NCBI RefSeq assembly: GCF_022601735.1
Contig: NZ_JAKUMM010000006.1
Coordinates: 147,340 to 211,339 of the forward strand
Reading direction: 5' to 3'
DNA from: Atopomonas sediminilitoris
GTDB lineage: Bacteria; Pseudomonadota; Gammaproteobacteria; Pseudomonadales; Pseudomonadaceae
DNA length: 64,000 nucleotides
Of this stretch, positions 54,019 to 62,807 are shown in pieces. A program made the translations under genes and the position numbers. The stretch's first letter is position 1. Every line of letters starts with the position of its first letter. The notes below the pieces were generated by a model. The model saw nothing but the letters and a program-made list of their open reading frames with translations. It searched no databases and was not told the DNA's origin.

Positions 54019-54120
54019 TTTCTTCCCTGTTCCCTGCTTTGTCCCTGTCACCATCCTGGTGCGCTGCGTCCTGCAGTGTCCTGATCAACGTCCTGTTGAT
54101 CTGCGTTATCCCTGAACGCA
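53988..54120 (-). ncRNA. Rsm-type regulatory small RNA (RsmX/Y/Z family)
   Basis: About 133 nt on the minus strand. It contains eight GGA motifs. Four hairpins present them in loops: TGCGTT-CAGGGAT-AACGCA (54102-54120), GATCAAC-AGGAC-GTTGATC (54083-54101), CTGC-AGGAC-GCAG (54064-54076) and CACC-AGGAT-GGTG (54049-54061). The rest (CAGGACAC, ACAGGGACA, GCAGGGAACAGGGAAG) are single-stranded linkers. The 3' end is an intrinsic terminator. This is the architecture of RNAs that sequester RsmA/CsrA. A -10-like TATAGC lies just upstream (54123-54128) and a GacA-type element lies about 170 bases upstream. Which member it is (X, Y or Z) cannot be decided; its neighbours maoC and prx are not those of P. 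aeruginosa rsmY or rsmZ as I remember them. The 5' end is uncertain by a few bases. Confidence 0.88.
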
Positions 54121-54122
54121 GG

Positions 54123-54128
54123 GCTATA
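54123..54128 (-). promoter_or_regulatory. -10 element of the sRNA
   Basis: TATAGC on the minus strand, close to the predicted RNA start. No good -35 is visible, which fits an activator-dependent promoter. The region 54192-54222 upstream is AT-rich, as in the MvaT/IHF-bound regions of rsm promoters. Confidence 0.5.
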
Positions 54129-54292
54129 GTCGCGCAAGCGATGCCTTCAGGCAAAAGCCGCTTTGCCGTGATCACCGCTAACGTACAAACCATAAGCTTT
54201 AAATAAAGTCTTATTTTTCAACGCATTAGATTCGCGCATAGCGCTTGACGCACACACCAGATCGCACTTTTTGCCAACTTACTGACATCGCT

Positions 54293-54310
54293 TGTCAGCA
54301 AATGCTTACA
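54293..54310 (-). promoter_or_regulatory. GacA upstream activating sequence
   Basis: On the plus strand TGTCAG-CAAATG-CTTACA, an 18-bp near-palindrome matching TGTAAG-N6-CTTACA at 11 of 12 positions. It is about 170 bases upstream of the sRNA start, the usual distance for rsm genes. Confidence 0.8.
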
Positions 54311-54364
54311 CGCCTTTAAGCCTTTGGCGCATACCACCCGCATATTCCAAAAGCTGACCAAAAC

Positions 54365-54400
54365 AAAAAAAGCCCAGCCGATCGCTCGACTGGGCTTTTT
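54365..54400 (-). terminator. terminator of the peroxiredoxin gene
   Basis: AAAAAGCCCAG and CTGGGCTTTTT arms with a 12-base loop; T-run on both strands, 43 bases after the prx stop. Confidence 0.88.
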
Positions 54401-54442
54401 GACACCGGCGCCAAAAGGCGGCGCCGCGCGTGACTTACTGAC

Positions 54443-55045
<603 letters not shown>

Positions 55046-55247
55046 TCCTTGCCTCCTAAGAGTTAACGGGCGCAAGCCAACGTGGCCACACCAATCGAGT
55101 GAGTATGGCAGAGGCCCATCGTACCTGCGGAAAAATATCGCAAGCCATCATACATCCCGCGCACCGCTTCACCCAAGCTCAGCCAGCTGTCTATCCCGAC
55201 ATAAACCTTATTTTTTACAAGGACTTAGCAGGTGCGGAACGCCAACC

Positions 55248-55269
55248 AACGGTCAATGCATTGACCGTT
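55248..55269. promoter_or_regulatory. 22-bp perfect palindrome
   Basis: AACGGTCAATG followed at once by its exact complement CATTGACCGTT, between prx and bfd. It looks like an operator for a dimeric repressor. Confidence 0.5.
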
Positions 55270-55303
55270 AGTCGATCCGCGCAAAATCTAAATGCGATAG
55301 TGT

Positions 55304-55332
55304 TTGACAATCATTCTCATTATTTCTTAGCA
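55304..55332 (+). promoter_or_regulatory. bfd promoter with Fur box
   Basis: TTGACA (55304-55309) and TTAGCA (55327-55332) are 17 bases apart. The 19-mer at 55306-55324 matches the Fur consensus at 14 of 19 positions and overlaps both elements, so Fur-Fe2+ would repress bfd. Confidence 0.65.
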
Positions 55333-55362
55333 TCGCCTTAACCACTTTACGGAGTTCTTCTT

Positions 55363-55578
55363 ATGTATGTCTGTCTCTGCCAAGGCGTGACCGACCACCA
55401 GCTTCGCGCCGCCGTTGATAGCGGTTGCGGCAGCTATAAAGAAGTTCGCTTAAAAACCGGCGTCGCCAGCCAGTGCGGCAAATGTGCCTGCCAAGCTAAA
55501 CAAATCGTACGCGATGCGTTGGCTGACATGACCTTTGACTTCAGCTTGGCCTACCCCGCCGAGGGTGTTGCGGCCTAA
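55363..55578 (+). CDS. bfd: bacterioferritin-associated ferredoxin
   Basis: 71 residues. Cys4, Cys6, Cys38 and Cys41 (VCLCQGVTD; ASQCGKCACQ) bind a [2Fe-2S] cluster in the C-x-C...C-x-x-C arrangement of Bfd. Bfd reduces the haem of bacterioferritin so that iron can be released under iron starvation. The Fur box upstream supports this. ACGGAG lies before the ATG. Confidence 0.96.
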   Translation: MYVCLCQGVTDHQLRAAVDSGCGSYKEVRLKTGVASQCGKCACQAKQIVRDALADMTFDFSLAYPAEGVAA

Positions 55579-55653
55579 CAAACGTCCGTGTTTTACCTTG
55601 CACCTTCGGTTACGCTAGCGCCCATGTTGGCTTGATAACCGGAGCTTCCCCTC

Positions 55654-56067
55654 ATGCGTCGCCCGCTCTTACCTGTATTCGCTCTCAGCATGGCCTTGGC
55701 CGGTTACGGACTGCCTGCAACTGGCGAAACCTTGTCTGAATACCAACTCAATCGCACCTTGACGCAAGTGGCCAAGCGCAGCAGCGAAGGCACACCGCGC
55801 ACCATCAACGAACACTTGATCGATCAGGGTTACGCCGTCGAAGGCGCCATGCTAATTAATTACCTGAGTGTTACCCCAGCGCACGGCCAAGAGATGCTTA
55901 ACAACCGCGATTCCACTCGCCAACAGCTGCGCGCCAGCGTGTGTACCAACAGCGGTTTTCGCGAGCTATTAGCGCAGGGCGCGGTGCTGAGTTACCGCTT
56001 TAGCGAGCAACACAGCAATCGGCCTTTGATCGAAGAACGCTTCATTGAAAGCGACTGCATGCCCTAA
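55654..56067 (+). CDS. small secreted protein of unknown function
   Basis: 137 residues with a signal peptide (FALSMALAGYGLPATGE; cleavage near residue 24). The mature part has two cysteines and repeated polar motifs (INEHLIDQGYAVEGAMLINY; RASVCTNSGFRELLAQGAVL). It may belong to the Pseudomonas PA3611-like putative quorum-sensing-regulated virulence factor family, but this is from memory and weak. Its end overlaps the small convergent gene by 4 bases. Confidence 0.6.
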   Translation: MRRPLLPVFALSMALAGYGLPATGETLSEYQLNRTLTQVAKRSSEGTPRTINEHLIDQGYAVEGAMLINYLSVTPAHGQEMLNNRDSTRQQLRASVCTNSGFRELLAQGAVLSYRFSEQHSNRPLIEERFIESDCMP

Positions 56068-56279
56068 GGCTTAGCGCCCGTGCCGACATCGGTGTCGGCG
56101 TCGGCGTCGGCGCGCAGATGGCGCAGCTCCTCAATCACTTCCTCAAGGCGCCGCGAGCGTCGCGCGGTACCTTCCAAGCGGCGCATGCACTCGTCCTCCA
56201 GACTCAGCCCATGCAACTGCGCCGACTGCTGCAGCAAGCGCATTAACTGCGGCTCTAGCAGCAATTTCAACTCAACCAT
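56064..56279 (-). CDS. small helical protein, ribbon-helix-helix-like
   Basis: 71 residues. AAGGAGG precedes the ATG, a near-perfect Shine-Dalgarno sequence, which supports it as a real gene. The N-terminus MVELKLLLEPQLMRLLQQSA and LSLEDECMRRLE fit a CopG/Arc-like ribbon-helix-helix or a simple coiled coil. The end is an Asp/Ala-rich tail (RADADADTDVGTG). No partner toxin is adjacent. Function unknown. Confidence 0.55.
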   Translation of the reverse strand: MVELKLLLEPQLMRLLQQSAQLHGLSLEDECMRRLEGTARRSRRLEEVIEELRHLRADADADTDVGTGAKP

Positions 56280-56410
56280 GGTTCAACCTCCTTGTTCTTG
56301 ACCTTGTCTTACTTTAGCCGAGGTAGCCGACCTGTTCGCGCCAATCCGATGACTTGCATCAAGGCCATCATGCTAGGTTGGTTCAGGCTAGAGAAAACAC
56401 AGGAGGTTTT

Positions 56411-57814
56411 ATGGCACTGCTCACCTTTCATGGCGCTATTCGACAAGTCACTGGCTCCTGCTACTTGCTAGAAACCCGCGACGGAGCGCGCGTGCTGCTG
56501 GAATGCGGCATGCATCAAGGCCTGCGGGATCAAGAAGCGCTGAACGGCTCGCCCTTCCCTTTCGACCCTGCCACGCTAGACGCGGTGGTGGTATCGCACG
56601 CGCATCTTGATCACAGTGGTTTGCTACCGAAACTGGCCAGCGCCGGCTACAGCAAGCCGATCTACGCCACCGAAGCCACCAGCGAGCTACTCGAGCTGCT
56701 GCTCCAAGACTCCGCGCATATCCAAGAAAAAGACGCCGAGTGGGAGAACCGCTGGCGTGCTCGTCAAGGCAAGCCCGCCATCAAGCCCTTGTACACCAGC
56801 GTAGAAACCGACAAAGCGCTCAAGCTGCGCGTGCCGGTGCCTTACGGCAAAACCCTGCAAATCGCCAAAGGCATTGAGATCACCTTCCACAATGCGGGGC
56901 ATATTCTCGGCTCGGCGATTGTTGAGATCGTCATCCACGAGCACGGCTTATCACGCCGTTTAGTCTTCTCGGGTGATTTGGGCAATGCTTGCACCCCGCT
57001 GATGCAAGACCCAACCTACTTGGAAGACGCCGACCTTGTGATGCTGGAGTCCACCTACGGCGATCGCGATCACCGTTGCAGCCAAGCCACCGAAGATGAG
57101 CTGCTGGCGATTTTGCAGCAGGCACAAACCGATGGCGGCAATGTCCTAATTCCATCGTTTTCCGTCGGCCGCACACAAGACCTGTTGTTTACGCTTGGGC
57201 GCTTTTATCACCAAGGCAAACTGCCGCAGCAAGCCGTGTTTCTTGATAGCCCGATGGCCATTCGCGCCAACGCGATTTACTCGCGCTTTCGCGACCAATT
57301 TGACGAAGCCGACCGCGCCGAAATCCAGCGCACAGGCGCCGATACGCTGGAGAAATGGCTGCCGGTATTGCGCTGTACGTTAAGCCCTGAAGAGTCCATG
57401 GCGATTAACCGTTTCAAAAGCGGCGTCATCATCATTGCCGGCAGTGGCATGTGCACCGGTGGGCGCATCGTCCATCACTTCAAACACAACCTATGGCGCA
57501 ACGAATGCCATGTGGTGTTCCCAGGCTTTCAGGCGCGCGGCACCTTAGGGCGGCGCATTGTGGATGGCGAGGAGAACGTCCGCGTCCTACACCAGCGCAT
57601 TGCGGTAAAAGCCAAGATTCACACCCTCGGCGGCTTCTCCGCGCATGCGGGGCAAAACCAGCTGCTCGACTGGGCCAGTCACTTCAGCAAGCGGCCAGAA
57701 TTGTATTTGGTGCATGGCGAGCTGGAGAAAACCCAAGCACTGCAACAAGCCCTGAAAGAGCGCTTTAACTGGGATGCGATCATCCCTGAGCAAGGCGAAC
57801 AAATCGCCTTTTAA
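56411..57814 (+). CDS. metallo-beta-lactamase fold RNA nuclease (beta-CASP family)
   Basis: 467 residues from the ATG at 56411, four bases after AGGAGG. The metal-binding motif VVSHAHLDHSGLLPKL (HxHxDH), then NAGHILGSAIVEI, FSGDLGN, and the beta-CASP insert with GSGMCTGGRIVHHFKHNL and LGGFSAHAGQNQLLDW match the CPSF73/RNase J-like YSH1 family. It likely processes RNA. A possible earlier ATG (56354) lacks a ribosome-binding site. Confidence 0.92.
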   Translation: MALLTFHGAIRQVTGSCYLLETRDGARVLLECGMHQGLRDQEALNGSPFPFDPATLDAVVVSHAHLDHSGLLPKLASAGYSKPIYATEATSELLELLLQDSAHIQEKDAEWENRWRARQGKPAIKPLYTSVETDKALKLRVPVPYGKTLQIAKGIEITFHNAGHILGSAIVEIVIHEHGLSRRLVFSGDLGNACTPLMQDPTYLEDADLVMLESTYGDRDHRCSQATEDELLAILQQAQTDGGNVLIPSFSVGRTQDLLFTLGRFYHQGKLPQQAVFLDSPMAIRANAIYSRFRDQFDEADRAEIQRTGADTLEKWLPVLRCTLSPEESMAINRFKSGVIIIAGSGMCTGGRIVHHFKHNLWRNECHVVFPGFQARGTLGRRIVDGEENVRVLHQRIAVKAKIHTLGGFSAHAGQNQLLDWASHFSKRPELYLVHGELEKTQALQQALKERFNWDAIIPEQGEQIAF

Positions 57815-57891
57815 GTGCCTATTTCAAGGCTTAGCCAGCAAAACTCGGTGGCGCTGATATGCTTACAGCAAGCACCACCGAGGAGCAACGA

Positions 57892-58965
57892 ATGCCCTAC
57901 GAACCCGATGACTACCTTGCACGCCACGTGCAAACCAGCGCCATTGACCTGCAACAGCGGGTCGATGAGCTGCTGAGCCAAACCTTACCCAGCGACAGCG
58001 AAAACACCAGCCTGTATCGCGAAATGCTCAGCACCGTGATCCGCATGGCGCAAGCCGACCGCGACCGCTGGGACGCCAAAATCATGCTGCAAACCCTGCG
58101 TGAGATGGAAGGCGCCTTCGCCATGCTCAGCCAGTTCAAGCGGCGACGCAAAATCACGGTGTTCGGCTCGGCCCGCACCCCCAGCGACCACCCGCTCTAC
58201 CACCTCGCTCGCGAGCTGGGCGCCACGCTGGCCAAGTACGAGCTAATGGTGATCACCGGCGCGGGTGGCGGCATCATGGCCGCGGCACACGAAGGAGCCG
58301 GCTACGAAAACAGCTTGGGCTTTAACATCACCTTGCCTTTTGAACAGCACGCCAACGCCACCGTGCACGGCACCAGTCACGTGCTGCCGTTCCACTTCTT
58401 CTTTTTACGCAAGCTGTTCTTCGTCAAAGAAGCAGACGGCTTGGTGCTGTGCCCGGGCGGATTCGGCACCTTGGATGAAGCGCTAGAAGTGCTCACCTTG
58501 ATCCAAACCGGCAAAAGTCCGCTGGTGCCTGTGGTACTGCTTGATGTGCCCGAAGGCCGCTTCTGGCTCGACGCGTTAGAGCTGCTGCAAACCCAGCTGC
58601 GCGACAACGGCTACATTTGCCCGTCGGACCTCAAACTGATCCGCATTGCCAGCACACCGCAGCAAGCAGCTGAGGAGATCATCGGCTTTTACCGTAATTT
58701 TCACTCCTCGCGTTGGCTCAAAGAGTCGTTTGTCATTCGCATGAATCACGCGCTGAATGAGCAAGCCATGGCACAGCTCAAGCACGACTTTGCTGACCTA
58801 TGCCTGACGCCCGGCTTTACCCAGCAACCCTACTGCAAGAGCGAAGCGGACGAGCCTGAGTTTTGCGAGCTGATTCGGCTCGCCTTCCACTTCAACGCCC
58901 GCGACCATGGTCGGCTGCGCGAGCTGGTCGACTTCATCAACCAACCGCAGCACTGGAAACAATAA
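57892..58965 (+). CDS. LOG-family protein (TIGR00730-like, lysine-decarboxylase-like motif)
   Basis: 357 residues from the ATG at 57892, with GAGGAG upstream; a longer frame begins at 57859. The motif PGGFGTLDEALEVLT (PGGxGTxxE) and VFGSARTPSDH with ITGAGGGIMAAAHEGA are typical of nucleotide 5'-monophosphate phosphoribohydrolases (cytokinin-LOG type) and their PpnN relatives. It may cleave nucleotide monophosphates to base and ribose 5-phosphate. The N-terminal extension is characteristic of a large LOG subgroup. Confidence 0.88.
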   Translation: MPYEPDDYLARHVQTSAIDLQQRVDELLSQTLPSDSENTSLYREMLSTVIRMAQADRDRWDAKIMLQTLREMEGAFAMLSQFKRRRKITVFGSARTPSDHPLYHLARELGATLAKYELMVITGAGGGIMAAAHEGAGYENSLGFNITLPFEQHANATVHGTSHVLPFHFFFLRKLFFVKEADGLVLCPGGFGTLDEALEVLTLIQTGKSPLVPVVLLDVPEGRFWLDALELLQTQLRDNGYICPSDLKLIRIASTPQQAAEEIIGFYRNFHSSRWLKESFVIRMNHALNEQAMAQLKHDFADLCLTPGFTQQPYCKSEADEPEFCELIRLAFHFNARDHGRLRELVDFINQPQHWKQ

Positions 58966-58989
58966 GCCCCGAACTTTTCTGCAGGCATG

Positions 58990-59020
58990 AAAAAAGGAGG
59001 CTCACCTAGCCTCCTTTTTT
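58990..59020. terminator. bidirectional terminator after LOG gene
   Basis: AAAAAAGGAGGCT-CACCT-AGCCTCCTTTTTT, a 13-bp stem ending in six T. Confidence 0.93.
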
Positions 59021-59275
59021 GCATGTCCTGTGCGCTGCGGATTGCAGAGTGCTTTATCCCTTGCCTTGTGAGCAGTGGCAGGCCGGTTGATGGTGTCGCC
59101 GGTAAGCGAAACATCGAAGCAGTGCGCGGGTTAGCGCCTGCAGAAGGACAAATGTCCCAGCCCTTAAGCTTGATAGAAATTCTAGTGCGTGCGCCGAGCA
59201 ATTACTGATCGAATATGGCACCATCTCAGCACCACACAGCAATTTAATTTCAGCAAATATGCAAAAGACGCAAGC
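59021..59275. other. promoter region of Lrp-type gene
   Basis: 255 bases with no gene. It should hold the promoter of the regulator; I cannot identify boxes with confidence. Confidence 0.4.
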
Positions 59276-59776
59276 ATGAACATAAACAATAGCAACACCC
59301 TGCAACTCGATCGCTACGATCTGCAGATTTTGCGCGAATTACAGCGCGATGCCGGGCTTAGCAATCAAGATCTGGCCGAACGCATCGGCTTATCCGCCTC
59401 CCCGTGCCTGCGTCGCGTGCGCCAGCTGGAAGAACTTGGCCTCATTCGCCAGCGCGTTGCCCTGCTCGACCGACGCAAATTGGGACTGACGCTCAGCGCC
59501 TATGTGTTAATCAGCATGGATAAACACACACCCGATCGTTTTAGCCACTTTGAAGCCGAGCTAGCCAAGTGCCCTGAGGTGCTGGAGTGCTGCCTGATTA
59601 CCGGCATGGAGGCGGACTACCTGATCAAGGTCGTCGCCACCGACATGGATCACTACCAACAATTCTTGCTCGGCACACTGACGCGCATTGACGGCGTGTC
59701 CAGCGTGCGCTCCAGCTTTATCCTGCGCCCCGTGATGGAAGCCACCGAGCTACCGCTTGAGCATTTGCGCCGCTAA
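59276..59776 (+). CDS. Lrp/AsnC family transcriptional regulator
   Basis: 166 residues from the ATG at 59276. An N-terminal helix-turn-helix (LDRYDLQILRELQRDAGLSN; LSASPCLRRVRQLEELGLI) is followed by an AsnC/RAM ligand-binding domain (about 75-150). The regulator likely senses an amino acid. A TATAAT just after it belongs to the next gene. Confidence 0.92.
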   Translation: MNINNSNTLQLDRYDLQILRELQRDAGLSNQDLAERIGLSASPCLRRVRQLEELGLIRQRVALLDRRKLGLTLSAYVLISMDKHTPDRFSHFEAELAKCPEVLECCLITGMEADYLIKVVATDMDHYQQFLLGTLTRIDGVSSVRSSFILRPVMEATELPLEHLRR

Positions 59777-59792
59777 GGCGCGAGGCATTGGG

Positions 59793-59798
59793 TATAAT
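59793..59798 (+). promoter_or_regulatory. -10 box TATAAT upstream of DUF2788 gene
   Basis: A perfect TATAAT 46 bases before the GTG start. No clear -35 or extended -10 is seen at standard spacing. Confidence 0.5.
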
Positions 59799-59843
59799 CG
59801 CCGCCCGCTATTGCCCCCTACAACGCAGCATGAGGTAACACCC

Positions 59844-60053
59844 GTGGAAGATTACGAAGCCATCGAGCAGTGGTTGATGGTCGCCATGATCACCGGCCTA
59901 GTCGGCTTTATGGGGTTTATTGTGTGGGATTTGGCCAAGCGCTCTAAGGCCGGCCGCTGGGGCACGCTGGTGCTGTTTTTTGCCTTAGGCTTGGGCGTGC
60001 TGGGGTTTGTGATCAAAACCGTGGTGATTGAAAGCATCGAAGGCGGGTTTTAA
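59844..60053 (+). CDS. DUF2788 small membrane protein
   Basis: 69 residues from the GTG at 59844, with TGAGG upstream. Two membrane helices (about residues 12-28 and 40-60; FMGFIVWDLAKRSKAGRWGT between them) match DUF2788. The function is unknown. Confidence 0.85.
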   Translation: MEDYEAIEQWLMVAMITGLVGFMGFIVWDLAKRSKAGRWGTLVLFFALGLGVLGFVIKTVVIESIEGGF

Positions 60054-60083
60054 CCCCCCTTTGCGACGTTGGCCGTGGCACGA

Positions 60084-60725
60084 TTAAAGCGCTGGCGCGA
60101 CCTCGCGCCATTGCCCGGGCGCCAAGTCGTCTAAGTGCCAAGCCCCCACTTTCACCCGCACCAGCCGCAGCGTGGGCAAGCCCACCGCAGCCGTCATGCG
60201 GCGCACCTGACGATTGCGGCCTTCGCGAATGGTCAGCGCCAGCCAGTGGGTAGGCACATTTTTACGAAAACGCACCGGCGGGTTACGCGGCCAAAGCGCA
60301 GGCTCAGGCATGGGCTCAACCACCGCAGGCAAGGTCCAACCGTCTTTCAGTTCGACACCTTTACGCAGCTGACGTAATTGCTCGGGCGTCGGCTCGCCCT
60401 CCACTTGCACCCAATAGGTTTTCGCCAGTTTATGCGCGGGGTCAGCAATGCGAGCTTGCAGCTGCCCATCATTGGTCAACAGCACCAAACCTTCGCTATC
60501 GCGGTCCAGCCGGCCGGCCGGATACACCCCGCTGACGCTGACAAAGTCTTTTAACGTGGCGCGGCCCTGGCCGTCGGTAAACTGCGTCAGCACATCAAAA
60601 GGCTTATTCAGCAAGATTAACCGGGGCACCTCGGGCACCGCCGCCGCTTGCCGACGATACGGCGCTTTACCCGCCGCAGTGCGGGCAGGCTTGGCTGAAC
60701 GTGGACGGCGCGGCGCGCGGGACAT
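60084..60725 (-). CDS. rluE: 23S rRNA pseudouridine synthase RluE
   Basis: 213 residues from the ATG at 60725. The RsuA/RluB-type catalytic motif [17 protein letters not shown] contains the nucleophilic Asp. [13 protein letters not shown] and [22 protein letters not shown] complete the family. No S4 domain is present, only a basic N-terminus ([20 protein letters not shown]), as in RluE, which modifies U2457 of 23S rRNA. Confidence 0.92.
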   Translation of the reverse strand: MSRAPRRPRSAKPARTAAGKAPYRRQAAAVPEVPRLILLNKPFDVLTQFTDGQGRATLKDFVSVSGVYPAGRLDRDSEGLVLLTNDGQLQARIADPAHKLAKTYWVQVEGEPTPEQLRQLRKGVELKDGWTLPAVVEPMPEPALWPRNPPVRFRKNVPTHWLALTIREGRNRQVRRMTAAVGLPTLRLVRVKVGAWHLDDLAPGQWREVAPAL

Positions 60726-60789
60726 AAACAACACCTGACGATTAAAGCGCGCATGCTAGGCAGGCCAGCCTGTGCATGCAAGCGACGGC

Positions 60790-62265
60790 TTAACGGAAAG
60801 GCGGCTCGTCAAAGCTGCGCAATTTGCGTGAATGCAGACGCCCCAACTGGCTGCGCAAGCGCTCTAAGGCGGCGATAGCAATGGCCAAATGTTGGCTGAC
60901 GGCACGCTGATAAAACCCGGTGGCAGCTCCAGGCAGCTTAATTTCGCTGTGCAGCGGCTTATCCGACACACACAACAAGGTGCCGTAGGGCACCCGCAGA
61001 CGATAGCCTTGCGCGGCGATGGTGCCGCTTTCCATGTCCACGGCAACCGCACGCGACAAGTTAATCAACGCCCGCTCATGCGCCCAGTGCAGCTCCCAGT
61101 TGCGGTCGTCGTAGGTCAATACGGTGCCGGTGCGTAGGCGTTTTTTTAGCGCATCGCCTTGCTCACCGGTTACCTCGGCGGCGGCCTCCTGCAGCGCTTG
61201 CTGCACCTCAGCCAGCGCGGGAATGGGGATATTCGGCGGCAACACACGATCCAAGATACCGTCGCGGCGCATGTAGGCATGGGCCAGCACGTAGTCGCCG
61301 ATGGTTTGCGACTGACGTAAACCGCCGCAGTGACCAATCATCAACCAGCAATGCGGGCGCAAGACGGCCAAGTGGTCGGTAATGTTTTTTGCATTTGCCG
61401 GCCCCACGCCAATGTTGATCAGCGTTGTCCCCTCACCATCGGCCGCTTGCAGGTGATAGGCCGGCATCTGAAAACGATGCCACTCCACCCCATCTACCAA
61501 GGCTTGCTGCTGCGCCGCCGGTAAGTCACGACTGACGCGCACATTGCCCGGCAGCACCAAGGCTTGATAGCGCGTATTGCTGCGCAACTGCTCTAGGCCA
61601 TGCCGAATAAACTGATCGACGTAGCGGTGGTAGTTGGTCAGCAACACCCACGGCTGAACCTCTCGCCAGTCACTGCCGGTGTAATGCACCAGGCGGCGCA
61701 GGGAAAAGTCCGTGCGCGCGGCATCAAAGAGCGCCAACGGCAGGTCATCGCTATTGCTCCAGTCGTAGCGACCATCCACCACACTGTCACTCACGCTGGA
61801 TAAGTCGGTGCTGGGGAACACACGCGCCAACTCAGCCGCCGTCACGCCGCTGCCCGCCAGCTCATCGCCACCTTCCATCACATACGGATAAGGAATGCTC
61901 TGCTGACTGCGACCGACCTCGACCGTGACGCTAAAGTCCGCCATCAGAGGCCCAAGCTGGTCGAGCAGATAAGCGCGAAAAGCCGCTGGCTGCGTAACGG
62001 TAACGCGATAGGTGCCAGGCAGCTGCACTTTGGCGTAAGCGCGCACGGTGCTGGGTACCTCACCGGGGCAGTGGTAGGTCAGGCGCAACTCGGGGTAGCA
62101 AAAACGCTCGCGCTGACTGGCTTGTGGCTGACGACGATTACGCAAGTAATCACGCAGCGCCTGCTGCAAGGTTTCTTGCGCCTCGGTGTACAGCGCCGCT
62201 AAGCGCTGCACGGCCTCTTCGGCGGTGGCGACCACCACAAACTCCTGCATCAACACGACACCCAC
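60790..62265 (-). CDS. amn: AMP nucleosidase
   Basis: 491 residues from the GTG at 62265, seven bases after AAGGAG; an ATG five codons in is the alternative. It hydrolyses AMP to adenine and ribose 5-phosphate. The N-terminal AMP_N domain (about 1-170) and a phosphorylase-fold C-terminal domain (INIGVGPANAKNITDHLAVL; MIGHCGGLRQSQTIGDYVLA; VDMESGTIAAQGYRLRVPYG) are present. It helps adenylate balance. Confidence 0.95.
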   Translation of the reverse strand: MGVVLMQEFVVVATAEEAVQRLAALYTEAQETLQQALRDYLRNRRQPQASQRERFCYPELRLTYHCPGEVPSTVRAYAKVQLPGTYRVTVTQPAAFRAYLLDQLGPLMADFSVTVEVGRSQQSIPYPYVMEGGDELAGSGVTAAELARVFPSTDLSSVSDSVVDGRYDWSNSDDLPLALFDAARTDFSLRRLVHYTGSDWREVQPWVLLTNYHRYVDQFIRHGLEQLRSNTRYQALVLPGNVRVSRDLPAAQQQALVDGVEWHRFQMPAYHLQAADGEGTTLINIGVGPANAKNITDHLAVLRPHCWLMIGHCGGLRQSQTIGDYVLAHAYMRRDGILDRVLPPNIPIPALAEVQQALQEAAAEVTGEQGDALKKRLRTGTVLTYDDRNWELHWAHERALINLSRAVAVDMESGTIAAQGYRLRVPYGTLLCVSDKPLHSEIKLPGAATGFYQRAVSQHLAIAIAALERLRSQLGRLHSRKLRSFDEPPFR

Positions 62266-62441
62266 GGCGTTTCTCCTTCAAGATTTTTCAGCAGTGTGGC
62301 GGTTTTGACATGACCGCGCATCAGGTCAAGCTCAGCAGCAGATGAACTTTTAATGACCCAAGACTAGGCTTGACCCTCGTCATCTTTTTGTCCCAGTTGC
62401 CTTTTACACTGAGCCCAGACTTCCCACTTGAGGGCTGCCTC

Positions 62442-62609
62442 ATGCCTATCACCATCCGCACTGAAGACACTTTCTGGCTGGTTAGCTTCGACAAGCACTG
62501 CATCCGCTTCCGCAGTCGCGAAGAGGCCGAACACTACGCCGCCACCCTGCGCTTGCGTGTCAACGCCCCTCACCCATGGCCCCGCCCCGCGATGGCTAAA
62601 GCAGGCTGA
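62442..62609 (+). CDS. small hypothetical protein
   Basis: 55 residues from the ATG at 62442, after TTGAGGG. Short with a WLVSFDKHCIRFRSREEAEH segment. No family recognised; similar short proteins occur in Pseudomonas. A terminator follows after 18 bases, which supports a real transcript. Confidence 0.5.
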   Translation: MPITIRTEDTFWLVSFDKHCIRFRSREEAEHYAATLRLRVNAPHPWPRPAMAKAG

Positions 62610-62627
62610 TCAGCACCTTAACCTGAT

Positions 62628-62660
62628 AACAACAAGCCCAGCAGTGCTGGGCTTGTTGTT
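62628..62660. terminator. terminator after small gene
   Basis: A 15-bp stem (AACAACAAGCCCAGC with its complement) with a very tight 3-base loop; tail TTGTTGTT rather than a pure T-run. Confidence 0.75.
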
Positions 62661-62807
62661 ATAAATATAGCCAAATCGTCGCCAGCCTTACTCCGCTTAT
62701 CGCCATAGAGCAAGGTACCGCGCCAACAACATACCGTTAGCACTTGGCAGGCATAGAGCGGCTAAGGCATAACGTCGCAAGTCGTTGCTGTTGTCTGGGG
62801 TCTCGCT

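Larger units (their letters stand above)
55046..55362. other. divergent promoter region prx / bfd
   Basis: 317 bases without a gene. It contains a 22-bp perfect palindrome (55248-55269), a TTGACA -35 box and a Fur-like site (55304-55332) close to bfd. I see no OxyR-like site with confidence. Confidence 0.6.

Noticed and set aside
53980..54193. Minus-strand open frame across the sRNA
   Set aside because: The sequence is explained by GGA hairpins and a terminator; the frame has no ribosome-binding site and no family match.
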